A stretch of DNA of 64,000 bases from Pseudomonadota bacterium (GTDB lineage Bacteria > Desulfobacterota > Desulfovibrionia > Desulfovibrionales > Desulfomicrobiaceae). Positions 15,458 to 25,437 of this stretch are shown piece after piece. The notes below the pieces were generated by a model that ran no database searches, had not been told where the DNA came from, and saw only the letters and a list, made by a program, of their open reading frames with translations. The stretch is taken from assembly GCA_023393525.1 (NCBI GenBank), contig JAEWKZ010000089.1, positions 1-64,000 on the forward strand, written 5' to 3'. Both the position numbers and the translations under genes were made by a program. Position 1 is the first letter of the stretch, and each line of letters opens with the position of its first letter.

Positions 15458-18400
15458 ATGAAGAATCTATCCAAACACGCCGAATGGCTCTCTCTGATTG
15501 AGATATCCGGTCCTTTCCTAACCGTGTCCATGCTGGGCAAGGCGTTCCCGCAAGGGCTGGAAGCGGTCGAAACTCCGCGACGCCAGAAACTCAGGGCCGC
15601 CTACGAGGAATGGCGCGAGGCGGTGGACCAAGAAGACAGACTGTTGCCGGAGTTACACCGGGAATGGGTCCGTCTGGTGCTGACGGAAATGCTCGAATAC
15701 GATCAGGAATCCCTCGTCCATGCAGTCGACTGGCCGGACGAACTCCCGAGCGTATCGTCGCAGGAACACGCCGGGACTTTCAAGCCCGACTGGATCGTCC
15801 GCTCTCCCGCAGACGGAAAGCCACGTCTGTTCATCGCCATTTTGCCTCCTGATACCGATCTCGAATCGGTCCAACGAGGAGACGGCTGGCCCGTTTCTTT
15901 CCAAGAGCGCATGACGTTGCTCTGCCGCGCCCATGGCGTGCGAGTGGGGCTTTTGACCGATGGCGAACGCTGGATGCTGGTCAACGCACCGGTCGGTTCT
16001 ACCTCCAGTCAGGCGTCGTGGTACGTCCGCCTTTGGTTCCAGGAGTCGATCACTCTTAAGGCCTTCCAGTCGTTGCTTGGAGTCCGGCGCTGTTTTGGCC
16101 CGGCGGAAGACACCCTGGAATCGCTTCTGGACGAATCCCTCAAACATCATGAAGAGGTCACGGACACCCTCGGCGAACAGGTCCGTCGCGCGGTCGAGGT
16201 GCTCGTGCAGTGTCTCGACAAGGCAGACGAGGACCGCAACCGGGAACTGCTCCGCGACGTGAAGCCCGCCGAACTCTACGAGGCTGGGCTGACGGTGATG
16301 ATGCGGCTGGTGTTCGTTTTGTGCGCCGAAGAGCGCGGGCTTCTCCTTCTCGGCGATTCGGTCTACGATCGGTGCTACGCCGTTTCCACCCTGCGCGGTC
16401 AACTATCAGAAGAAGCCGATCGTCACGGACCGGAAGTGCTTGATCGTCGTCACGATGCCTGGGCCAGATTGCTCGCCGTCTTCCGGGCAGTCTATGGCGG
16501 CATAGAGCATGAAAGCCTGCGAATGCCAGCCTTGGGCGGCTCGCTGTTCGATCCCGATCGTTTTCCGTTCCTGGAAGGCCGAGCCAAAGGCACTCGTTGG
16601 CGGGACACCTCGGCCGCGCCGCTACCGATAGACAACCGCACCGTGCTGCTGCTTTTGAATTCGTTGCAGATTTTGGAACAGTCCGGTGGTGCGTTGCTGC
16701 TGTCATACCGTGCGCTTGATGTAGAGCAGGTCGGGCATGTCTACGAAGGTCTGCTCGAACATACCGTGGCTCGCGTTCCCCGGGTGACCCTGGGCCTGCA
16801 GGGATCACAGAAGGCGAAGAACCCAAACGTGGCTCTCGCGGAACTAGAATCGGCCCGTCTGGACGGCGAAGCGGCGCTCGTCAAATTGGTATTGGACGTT
16901 ACCGGGCGGAGCGAATCGGCCATCAGGAACGGTCTATCCAAGCCCGCCGAAGACACGGTCTTCGGTCGGGTGTTGAGCGTCTGTGGTGGAGACGCCGAAT
17001 TGGCCGAGCGTATCCGTCCCTTCGCGCACCTTCTCCGCACCGACGCCTGGGACGATCCGATCGTCTATCGCGATAATTCGATAATGGTCACTCTTGGGGC
17101 CGACCGGCGTGAGACCGGCACACACTACACCCCGAAATCCCTCACTGAGAGTATTGTTACCACCACGCTGGAACCGGTGGTTTACGTTGGTCCGGCCGAA
17201 GGAAAGCCCCGCGAGGAATGGGCTCTCAAGTCGTCTCGGGAGATTCTCGACCTCAAGGTTTGCGACCCCGCCATGGGTTCGGGGGCTTTCCTCGTTCAGG
17301 CCTGTCGCTATCTCGGCGAGAAGCTGGTGGAGGCTTGGTTGCACGAAGAGTCAGCCGGAAAGGCCATCACCGTCGACGGCGAGGCGCTCGACCAGCTCGG
17401 AGCCGAGGAACCCCTGACGTCCCAGCTCGACGAACGGCTGACCATCGCTCGCCGTCTGGTGGCCGAGTGCTGTCTGTACGGGGTGGACGTAAACCCGATG
17501 GCCGTGGAACTGGCCAAGCTCTCCATCTGGCTGGTGACCCTCGCCAAGGGCAGGCCATTCGGTTTTCTCGATCACAACCTCCGCTCCGGCGACAGCCTGC
17601 TGGGCATCCACCGGCTGGAGCAGCTCACCCGATTGCGGATGAATACGGAATCCGGTCGGCAGTACCAGCTTCGTATCTTCGGGCAAAACGTCGAGGCGGC
17701 GGTCAACGAGGCCATTGAACTCCGCAAGCGGCTCCGCACAACGACCATTCGGGACATAAGGGATGTAGAGGCCATGGCTCGGCTGGACTGCGAGGCACGG
17801 CGGAAACTCGAATCCGTCAAACTGATCGCCGACGCCATGATCGGCGAGGCGCTTCGGTGTGGCGGCAATTCCCGGGCTCTCGATAGCGTACTGGACACGC
17901 TCGCGACCATGGCCGGTGATTTCCTGGGTGGCAACGAAAGGATGGGCGAGCAGATCGCTCGTCAGGCGAAAGCTTCCTTGGCTATCGACTTGCCTGCTGG
18001 AAAACCTATCAGAAATCCATTCCACTGGGCCTTGGAGTTTCCTGAGGTATTCGAACGATTTGGATTTGATGGAATAGTTGGTAATCCACCATTTATGGGT
18101 GGGCAAAAAATATCAGGAAACTGGGGCAGTGCTCTAAGAGAATTTTTTGTAGTGTTTCTTGGGAACGAACGTCGAGGTTCGGCAGATTTGGTCGCGTACT
18201 TCTTTCTGAGAGCATTCAATCTCATAAGGCAGTCCGGTTCGTTTACGTTTGTTGCCACAAAAACAATCAGCGAAGGTGACACGAGAGAAGTTGGACTTGA
18301 TCAAATTATCGACAATCAAGGACATATATATCAGGTTTCCAGTGCATATAAATGGCCAGGAAAAGCAGCAGTTCTTGTTTCCATCGTTTCAATATCAAAG

Positions 18401-19726
18401 CATCAGCCAAATAAATACATTATTGATGGCAATAGCGTTGATTTTATAGACTCGTCACTTTCTGACGGAACTTTGATGATAAAGCAAAGATTTGTTCTGG
18501 ACGAAAATAAGGGTATTAGCTGTATTGGGTCTTACCTACAAGGGACTGGTTTTTACATTAAGAGAGACAAGGCCGAGAAAATACTGCAAGAGAGCCCGAT
18601 CCACAAAGAAGTCATAAAGCAGCTGGTTAGGGGAGATGATATTATCAACAGCCCTACATACGAGTTTCCTTTTTATGGGATTAATTTCTCCAACAAAACA
18701 CAAGATCAGGCTCGGCGTTTTGAAAATGCGTATGCTCTTGCTGAAAAGCATGTAAAACCTGAACGCGAGGCAGGCAAAGACAAAAAACTTGCGCAGTACT
18801 GGTGGATATATAAGCGACCGACGCTGGCGCTTTATGAACAAGCCAAAAAGCTCGATAGAGTCTTAGTTCATGGGTTTACCAGTAAGTATGTGGCTTTTAG
18901 ATTCGTTTCTTCAAATTCAATTTTTGTTGCGCCATTAGTGGTCTTCTTGTCGAGCGAATATACATTTTTCGCCATTCTTCAAAGCTCGCTTCATAAGTTC
19001 TGGGTAGAGAATGTGTCAAATATGGGAACGACTTTGCGCTATACCCCTTCTGATTGTTTTGAAACTTTTCCGCGTCCACTAATTGACGCAGAGCAAGAAA
19101 AGAAAATTCATTACATCGGACAAAAGCATTATGAATATCGTGATAGTATCTTAACTAAAAGAGGGATTGGCCTAACAGAATTGTACAACATTTTTCATGA
19201 TAACCGTGAAAAATCCGAAGATATACAGCAGCTAAGGAATATTGAGGTAGAATTAGACAGAATTGTTCTTACTGCATATGGATGGGATGATTTACAGCTT
19301 GGGCATGGATTTTATGAAACGAAACAGGGTACCCGTTTTGTCGTTTCTGAAGACGCCAGAAAAACCATTCTACAGAGATTGTTGAAAATAAATAACCAAA
19401 GACATGAACAAGAAGAAAATACAGAATCATGCAAAAAGGTGAAAAATAGAAAGCGGAATTCCCAAGCAAACAATGCCAATATCAATGATGAGCGCTCTCT
19501 AAAATTAGAACAACAACCAAATACGGCTGCTGAAAACATACTGAATTATCTTTCTACATCTTCCAATTGGCTCGCAAAGGAAGATATCATTTTGGGCTGC
19601 GGCGTTCCGGCCAACCAATGGCAATCGACAATCAACCAACTTCTCGCCGACGGCTTGGTCGAGCGCCAGGGCGAACGACGAGGTGCGCGTTACCGTGCGG
19701 TAAGGAAGGGGGATTTCGATGAGTGA
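15458..19726 (+). CDS. drmMI: Large adenine-specific DNA methylase DrmMI of DISARM
   Basis: A 1422-residue N6-adenine methylase of the PglX/type IIL size class. The AdoMet motif I is CDPAMGSGAFLVQACRYL (about residue 602). The catalytic motif IV is GNPPFMGG (about residue 875). A long target-recognition region follows, then a Lys/Asn-rich linker (about 1300-1355) and a C-terminal winged-helix-like domain (about 1365-1415). The DNA from about 18040 to 19560 is conspicuously AT-rich, while the flanks are GC-rich like the rest of the operon, suggesting the specificity part was exchanged by recombination. It is separated by six bases from drmD and overlaps the next gene by eight. The expected role is self-marking of host DNA, as in other DISARM systems. 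Confidence 0.87.
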   Translation: MKNLSKHAEWLSLIEISGPFLTVSMLGKAFPQGLEAVETPRRQKLRAAYEEWREAVDQEDRLLPELHREWVRLVLTEMLEYDQESLVHAVDWPDELPSVSSQEHAGTFKPDWIVRSPADGKPRLFIAILPPDTDLESVQRGDGWPVSFQERMTLLCRAHGVRVGLLTDGERWMLVNAPVGSTSSQASWYVRLWFQESITLKAFQSLLGVRRCFGPAEDTLESLLDESLKHHEEVTDTLGEQVRRAVEVLVQCLDKADEDRNRELLRDVKPAELYEAGLTVMMRLVFVLCAEERGLLLLGDSVYDRCYAVSTLRGQLSEEADRHGPEVLDRRHDAWARLLAVFRAVYGGIEHESLRMPALGGSLFDPDRFPFLEGRAKGTRWRDTSAAPLPIDNRTVLLLLNSLQILEQSGGALLLSYRALDVEQVGHVYEGLLEHTVARVPRVTLGLQGSQKAKNPNVALAELESARLDGEAALVKLVLDVTGRSESAIRNGLSKPAEDTVFGRVLSVCGGDAELAERIRPFAHLLRTDAWDDPIVYRDNSIMVTLGADRRETGTHYTPKSLTESIVTTTLEPVVYVGPAEGKPREEWALKSSREILDLKVCDPAMGSGAFLVQACRYLGEKLVEAWLHEESAGKAITVDGEALDQLGAEEPLTSQLDERLTIARRLVAECCLYGVDVNPMAVELAKLSIWLVTLAKGRPFGFLDHNLRSGDSLLGIHRLEQLTRLRMNTESGRQYQLRIFGQNVEAAVNEAIELRKRLRTTTIRDIRDVEAMARLDCEARRKLESVKLIADAMIGEALRCGGNSRALDSVLDTLATMAGDFLGGNERMGEQIARQAKASLAIDLPAGKPIRNPFHWALEFPEVFERFGFDGIVGNPPFMGGQKISGNWGSALREFFVVFLGNERRGSADLVAYFFLRAFNLIRQSGSFTFVATKTISEGDTREVGLDQIIDNQGHIYQVSSAYKWPGKAAVLVSIVSISKHQPNKYIIDGNSVDFIDSSLSDGTLMIKQRFVLDENKGISCIGSYLQGTGFYIKRDKAEKILQESPIHKEVIKQLVRGDDIINSPTYEFPFYGINFSNKTQDQARRFENAYALAEKHVKPEREAGKDKKLAQYWWIYKRPTLALYEQAKKLDRVLVHGFTSKYVAFRFVSSNSIFVAPLVVFLSSEYTFFAILQSSLHKFWVENVSNMGTTLRYTPSDCFETFPRPLIDAEQEKKIHYIGQKHYEYRDSILTKRGIGLTELYNIFHDNREKSEDIQQLRNIEVELDRIVLTAYGWDDLQLGHGFYETKQGTRFVVSEDARKTILQRLLKINNQRHEQEENTESCKKVKNRKRNSQANNANINDERSLKLEQQPNTAAENILNYLSTSSNWLAKEDIILGCGVPANQWQSTINQLLADGLVERQGERRGARYRAVRKGDFDE

Positions 19727-21605
19727 AAAACGCTTCCCTGTCGACCTGCAAATCAATGCCGAAGACTTCATGGCATGCGAGTGGAATGACATCCTGTCCG
19801 GTGCATCGCGAGAGGGCTATTCATCTATGTGGCAGGCTTTTTCCTCCGGTGCCCGGAAGGCCATGGAGGAAAATCGGCAAGCCCACGGCAAAGTTCTTTG
19901 GCTGTTGGGTGATGCGTGTTCGATGAAACTATCTCCCAATAGCACGAATGAGCCATTCAGCCCAATAATGGTTATGGAGGGTTGGCGTTCGGCTATACCT
20001 GACGACCTGTCCGATGACGACATCCTATTCTTTTCTCAGATAGTCGATCAAATTGATGATCCTTTGCTGAAGGCTCGATTGGCTGATCTCGTCTGGTTGA
20101 AGCGGCGGGATCTTGGAATAAAGTTCGCCTTGATTGCGATAGATGCATATCGCTCGATAAATCTCGATACCGAGAGTTGGATGAGTAGTGGACGCGAATG
20201 CTGGGGACGAGGTTTGAGTTTGGCTCGCATGCTCAGAGGAGGTGCTGGCGACCGACTCAAAGAAATGGAGTCCGCTATTGTGGCCAAATTTGATGCCGCA
20301 ACGGAAAACGAAGGATTTCTATCTTTATGGCTTTCGAATTTGCTCAATGAATATGGGCTCGGTCGCAGCAAGTCTATCCACATAGCACAGAAGCTCGAAT
20401 CTTTGGCGGAACAGTTCGATACTCTTGGCGATTTGCATCGAGCCCGAGAATATTACGAGGCTTCGCTCAACTGGTTCGGCATATCCGGTGACACTGCAAA
20501 ATCGGCCGAGATGACCATGCGCGTCGCTGAAGGTTGGGTCAAGGAGGCTATTGCCAAAATATCGACTGATCAACCGAGTCACATGGTCGCAGCGAGTTTT
20601 TACGAGAACGCCATTCAAGTCTACCGGACTATCCCTCGCTCCGAAAGAGCCGTTTACCGCGTGGACGAGCGCATAGCGGAGCTACGTGCACACCTCAATG
20701 AATCCGGCGGAAAATCGTTGGAGGAGATGGGATTGATTACCACACCTGGCATCGACATCAGCGAGATGGTAGAACATGCCAGAAGTGCTGTAAAAAGTAA
20801 GACTCCGCAGGATGCACTCAAGGCATTTGCAAATCTATATCAGGGAGTCAGGGCCAAACAGATTCGCGAAGACGCTATCGAAAGATTGCGCAACCATCCT
20901 CTACAAGCTTTGTTTCCCGCAACAGTCATGAGCCGTGACGGGCGTGTCATAGCAAAACGTCCGGGAATGAGCTTTGGAGGAGAATCCTCGGATGATGAAG
21001 CTGTCATCCATTCTGAAATGGTTCGCGACTACGGAATACTGGTTGGTATCGTCATTCGAGGAGATATCTGGCCTGCCCTTGAAGTTATACAGATGGAACA
21101 CCGCTTAAGGGAATCTGATTTCGTTGGGTTAGCAATGCAATCACCTATCGTTCCGAGAGGACGAGAAGGACTCTTCGGAAAAGCGTTGTTTGCTGGATAT
21201 GATCGCGACTTTGTGACAGCTCTCCATTTGCTAGTGCCACAAATAGAGCACATGGTTAGATTTCATCTAAAAGCTGCTGGTGCAAAGACCACAAATTTGG
21301 ACATCAACGGCATCGAAAATGAAAACGGATTGAGCACCTTGATGGATCTCCCAGAAACCATACGGGTTTTCGGCGAGGATTTGTCATTCGAAATCAAGAC
21401 GTTGTTCTGTGACCCTTTCGGCCCAAATCTCCGCAACGAATTGGCGCATGGCCTGATAACAGAAGAAGACTGTCATTCCATTTATGCGATCTATGCTTGG
21501 TGGCTTGCCTTGAAACTGGTTTTCAACACGTTCTGGAACGCGGCACGCCGAGAAGAACAGGAAACGAATGAGGAATCAGAAAATGGACAAGCCCCAGAAA
21601 ACTAA
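19719..21605 (+). CDS. DUF4209 protein with HEPN-like RNxxxHG motif, embedded in DISARM
   Basis: A 628-residue mostly helical cytosolic protein. The last 100 residues match DUF4209: LCDPFG-type region FCDPFGPNLRNELAHG, with the signature RNxxxHG at about residues 572-578. R-N-E-L-A-H also satisfies the R-x4-H pattern of HEPN ribonucleases, and the surrounding helices fit that fold. RNA cleavage is therefore a reasonable inference but unproven. The upstream 500 residues include TPR-like helical pairs (for example around 230-300). The gene overlaps drmMI by eight bases and drmA by 38, so it is translated within the defence operon. It is not one of the named core Drm proteins. Alternatives: a structural adaptor, or an abortive-infection effector added to the system. 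Confidence 0.75.
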   Translation: MSEKRFPVDLQINAEDFMACEWNDILSGASREGYSSMWQAFSSGARKAMEENRQAHGKVLWLLGDACSMKLSPNSTNEPFSPIMVMEGWRSAIPDDLSDDDILFFSQIVDQIDDPLLKARLADLVWLKRRDLGIKFALIAIDAYRSINLDTESWMSSGRECWGRGLSLARMLRGGAGDRLKEMESAIVAKFDAATENEGFLSLWLSNLLNEYGLGRSKSIHIAQKLESLAEQFDTLGDLHRAREYYEASLNWFGISGDTAKSAEMTMRVAEGWVKEAIAKISTDQPSHMVAASFYENAIQVYRTIPRSERAVYRVDERIAELRAHLNESGGKSLEEMGLITTPGIDISEMVEHARSAVKSKTPQDALKAFANLYQGVRAKQIREDAIERLRNHPLQALFPATVMSRDGRVIAKRPGMSFGGESSDDEAVIHSEMVRDYGILVGIVIRGDIWPALEVIQMEHRLRESDFVGLAMQSPIVPRGREGLFGKALFAGYDRDFVTALHLLVPQIEHMVRFHLKAAGAKTTNLDINGIENENGLSTLMDLPETIRVFGEDLSFEIKTLFCDPFGPNLRNELAHGLITEEDCHSIYAIYAWWLALKLVFNTFWNAARREEQETNEESENGQAPEN

Positions 21606-24600
21606 CGCCGCCTGGCTCATCCGTCTCGGTGACGCAGCACACAACCGGCGCTTTTCGGTGACCATTGATCACGGTTCTTCGCTCTTCCGGGGTGTCGAGG
21701 AAGGTGACGCCGTGCTGATCGCAGGTGGCGACCCGTTGGCTGCGTTCTCGTTCGCCCGTATCTACCGTATTCGCGCCAAGCTCGACGAAACGACATTCTT
21801 CTTCGATGGCGTCCTCCCCATAAACGGCGAAAAATCGTTGACCGACCTCGGAGTGACCGTTCCCGAATCCAAGGCCGCTATGTCGAGACTGGAATGGCCA
21901 ATTTTCGAGGCGGCGCTGAGAACAACCTGTGATATCGCCTTCGATACCCTGCCCGTGCTGGCAGGTGGCTCCGTCAAGGAGCAGGCATACGTGCGGGAGT
22001 TGCTTCAATTGGCTGTCATCGACGACCTTCTCGGTCCGGCGGACGGCCCATTTGAGGAGATCGTGGGCATGAGCGTTCGCGATCGCTATCTAGTCGGCAA
22101 GCTTGCTCCAATGGATACTGAACCGGATGCTGTGGAAGCGGACAATTTTGGGACATCCGGAAAGGTTGATCCGGATGATCAGGGGGAGGAGGTCGAGACT
22201 TCTTCAAGCCATTCTCTCGTCCCATCGTCCATGGGATTCACCTTTTGCGTCGACGGAGAGCTTGAAAGCGTCCAACTGCTCGCCAATTGGGGACGCTATG
22301 AAAGGACCCAGAGCGAACGGGAAGACGAAGAAACAGGCAAGTCGAGGCGTTGCTGGAAGCGTATCCCGTCAGGCGGCTCCGCCGTGGTCTCCTTGAATAA
22401 ACGAACCATTGATCCAATTAGGGTCGATGCCGATTGTCCTTCCGTAGTCGTGCAAGGCTCGGTCAGTGCACCTCTGGAGAACAGCGACCGACTGGTGACG
22501 CTTTTTCTGGTCAATACCCAAACCATGCCCGAACAGAATCAAGATGAAGCCTGGATCTTCCAGCCCGAGTTGATTGTGCGAGATAGGGAGGGACAGGCCG
22601 TATTCCGGCGTCGCCCGATCCTTCGGGCCGATGAATTTGACGAGGAACGCGAAGCTCTGGAGATGATCTACCGGGATCGGGTCGAGTTCGCCGTCGGACA
22701 TGGCGTCTCGGTTCACGCGACCGTCTCGAAAGAAGACAGCGAACGGGCCACTGCAGTCGGAACCACCATCCTACCTGAGTACGAGATTCAGGTGACCGAA
22801 ACCCCAGGCCTTGATCCGGAAGACCGCCCGGCCATGCGACGGATGATCAAGGACGGCCTGCTCGACATGGAGCACCTCGCCAAGCTCGCCACACCCGAGA
22901 AACGCGACGAACTGGTCGCCGGGCTGAAAGTGCTGTTGGACGACTACGCGGAGTGGATCGCCGAAAACCGGAATGCCATCGGCAGCGAGGTTGTGGAATA
23001 CGACATCCCGGCCACTGAGGCCATGGATCGTTGCTCTCTTATACTGGAGAGATTGAGGGAAGGCATCGAGGTTCTCGCGGTGGACGACCTGGCGCTGGCG
23101 GCCTTTCGATTTGCAAATCGGGCCATGGCTTCGCAGCGTATTCACAGCCTTCACTCGCTCGCCAAGCGCCGTGGAGACGCGGTCACACTAGATGCCTTGA
23201 ACATCCGGAAGAACCGCTCGTGGCGACCTTTTCAGTTGGCGTTCATCCTGCTTTCCATTCCGGCGCTTGCCGACCCCACTCACCGGGACCGCACCCAACC
23301 GTTGGAGGCCTTCGCCGACCTGCTCTGGTTCCCAACCGGTGGCGGCAAGACCGAAGCCTATCTTGGAGTGGCGGCCTTCGCCATGGGCATTCGACGTTTG
23401 CAGGGCGAACTGGGGGGGGGCAATGGTGGGCGCGGCTTAGCCGTGATCATGCGCTACACCTTACGCTTGTTGACCCTGCAACAGTTTCAACGAGCCACTG
23501 CGCTGATTTGCGCTATGGAGGTGCTCCGCCGGGCCGAACCGGCAGTTTGGGGCGAGGAACCTTTCACAATTGGCCTCTGGGTCGGCCAGCGAGTCACACC
23601 AAACACCACCGATGAGAGCCATGCGGCGATCGAGAAGGAGCGCGACGGCAAATATGGCACAGGCTCGACTCCGGCCCAGTTGACCTTTTGTCCGTGGTGC
23701 GGCTCCGAGATCGCCCCCGGCCGTGAGATCAAAGTCGATAGAGATCTCGGCAGGACTTTCATATACTGCGGCGACAAATATGGCCGCTGCGAATTCAGTC
23801 AGGCTAAATCCAAGAATCTGGGACTTCCTGTGCTGGTGGTGGACGAAGAAATCTATCGCCATCCGCCTTCAATGTTGATCGCCACTGTGGATAAGTTCGC
23901 CATGATGGCTTGGCGTGGTCAGGTGCGCACACTCTTCGGCAAGGCAACGCAGGAATGCCCGCGCCATGGATTGCTTTGGCCTGAAGCCGATTGCAATGGC
24001 AATCACAACGCCAAGGGCAATCATCCACGCGTGAGCGTCAAGGAAATCACGCCGATCCGTCCACCGGATCTAATCATTCAGGACGAGTTCCATCTGATTA
24101 GTGGACCGTTGGGAACCATGGTTGGTCTTTACGAGACCGCCGTGGACGAGCTGTCTACCTGGTCGATTAATGGAAAGACGATCCGCCCCAAGATCATCGC
24201 CTCGACCGCCACCGTTCGCAAGGCCGAGGAACAGGTGAACAACGTCTTTCTCAGGAAGGTTTCGGTGTTTCCGCCCCATGGCCTTGATGTCGAGGACAAC
24301 TTCTTCTCGGTTCAGCGCTCGGTGAAAGACAAGCCGGGACGACTCTACATGGGGATCTGCTCGCCGGGCAGTTCCCGTCCCGCCGTTCTGATCCGTGTCT
24401 ACGTCGCCCTGCTGACCGCCGCCCAGTCGTTGTTCCAGCGCTTCGGCGCCGCGGCAGACCCGTACATGACCGTGGTCGGGTATTTCAACTCCCTGCGCGA
24501 ATTGGGGGGAATGCGGCGGCTGGCCGAAGACGATGTGCAGACCCGTGCCTATCGAGTGCAGATGAGCGACGTGATGCGACCGGGGCTGAGCCAACGTTCG

Positions 24601-25437
24601 GTCCGCATCGTGGACGAACTGACATCTCGGGTTTCGAACAAGGAGATTCCCAAGAAGCTCGACCAATTGGAGGTCAAATTCAAGGCCACATGGGAAAAGG
24701 GAGAGACGCGGGCTATCGACATCGTGTTGGCCACCAACATGTTGTCTGTGGGCGTCGACGTCAATCGCATCGGACTGATGGTCGTCAACGGACAGCCTAA
24801 GAACACGGCCGAGTACATTCAGGCGACGAGCCGTGTCGGCCGTTCCTTTCCGGGGCTCGTCTGTACCGTGCTCACCTGGTCGCGGCCTCGCGATCTGTCC
24901 CATTACGAAACCTTCGAGCACTATCACGCGACATTCTACAAGCATGTCGAAGCCCAGTCCGTCACACCGTTCGCTGCGAGAGCGCTGGATCGTGGTCTGA
25001 CTGGAGCGATGGTGAGTCTCCTTAGGCTCGAAAACGACTCCATGAACCCGAATCCGGGAGCGCAGTCTCTCGACAGCGTAGGAAAAGTTGAAGCATTGAG
25101 GGCACGAAAAGTCTTTTCGGAACGAGCTTGGAAAGTGATGGACAAGATGGCGGCGAAAACGAAAGCCGATAGCATGGTCGCGGATCGAATCGATCGATGG
25201 GTGAAGGAAGCGGTAAAACCTGGGCGCAGACTGGGTTACGAGACGGAGAGAGGTAAAGGAGACCTTGCCGCCTTCTTGAAAAAACCCGGTGCGGCGGCCT
25301 GGGATGAAGTCACAGTTCCCATGTCGATGCGCGAAGTGGAACCCGGCGTTCAATTGATCATGGACGCTTCGAAGCAATCCACGGAGCCTCCGTCCTGGAA
25401 ACCTCGGATTGAGAAGACGAACGGAGGTGACGCATGA
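21568..25437 (+). CDS. drmA: DrmA helicase of DISARM
   Basis: A 1289-residue helicase-like protein. The first ATP-binding motif is LLWFPTGGGKTEAYLG (about residue 590). A zinc ribbon starts with FCPWCGSE (about 708) and includes a later YCGDKYGRCEF. The Walker B is DLIIQDEFHLISGPLG, a DEFH box (about 838). The C-terminal helicase motifs are TNMLSVGVDVNRIG and QATSRVGRSFPG (about 1085). This set, beside a DUF1998 protein and a single-HKD phospholipase-D protein, identifies DrmA. Start is ambiguous between 21568 and ATG 21583 (MDKPQK). The long N-terminal region is beta-rich and unassigned. It ends four bases inside the drmB start. In studied DISARM systems DrmA acts with DrmB as the DNA-engaging core. 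Confidence 0.92.
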   Translation: MRNQKMDKPQKTNAAWLIRLGDAAHNRRFSVTIDHGSSLFRGVEEGDAVLIAGGDPLAAFSFARIYRIRAKLDETTFFFDGVLPINGEKSLTDLGVTVPESKAAMSRLEWPIFEAALRTTCDIAFDTLPVLAGGSVKEQAYVRELLQLAVIDDLLGPADGPFEEIVGMSVRDRYLVGKLAPMDTEPDAVEADNFGTSGKVDPDDQGEEVETSSSHSLVPSSMGFTFCVDGELESVQLLANWGRYERTQSEREDEETGKSRRCWKRIPSGGSAVVSLNKRTIDPIRVDADCPSVVVQGSVSAPLENSDRLVTLFLVNTQTMPEQNQDEAWIFQPELIVRDREGQAVFRRRPILRADEFDEEREALEMIYRDRVEFAVGHGVSVHATVSKEDSERATAVGTTILPEYEIQVTETPGLDPEDRPAMRRMIKDGLLDMEHLAKLATPEKRDELVAGLKVLLDDYAEWIAENRNAIGSEVVEYDIPATEAMDRCSLILERLREGIEVLAVDDLALAAFRFANRAMASQRIHSLHSLAKRRGDAVTLDALNIRKNRSWRPFQLAFILLSIPALADPTHRDRTQPLEAFADLLWFPTGGGKTEAYLGVAAFAMGIRRLQGELGGGNGGRGLAVIMRYTLRLLTLQQFQRATALICAMEVLRRAEPAVWGEEPFTIGLWVGQRVTPNTTDESHAAIEKERDGKYGTGSTPAQLTFCPWCGSEIAPGREIKVDRDLGRTFIYCGDKYGRCEFSQAKSKNLGLPVLVVDEEIYRHPPSMLIATVDKFAMMAWRGQVRTLFGKATQECPRHGLLWPEADCNGNHNAKGNHPRVSVKEITPIRPPDLIIQDEFHLISGPLGTMVGLYETAVDELSTWSINGKTIRPKIIASTATVRKAEEQVNNVFLRKVSVFPPHGLDVEDNFFSVQRSVKDKPGRLYMGICSPGSSRPAVLIRVYVALLTAAQSLFQRFGAAADPYMTVVGYFNSLRELGGMRRLAEDDVQTRAYRVQMSDVMRPGLSQRSVRIVDELTSRVSNKEIPKKLDQLEVKFKATWEKGETRAIDIVLATNMLSVGVDVNRIGLMVVNGQPKNTAEYIQATSRVGRSFPGLVCTVLTWSRPRDLSHYETFEHYHATFYKHVEAQSVTPFAARALDRGLTGAMVSLLRLENDSMNPNPGAQSLDSVGKVEALRARKVFSERAWKVMDKMAAKTKADSMVADRIDRWVKEAVKPGRRLGYETERGKGDLAAFLKKPGAAAWDEVTVPMSMREVEPGVQLIMDASKQSTEPPSWKPRIEKTNGGDA

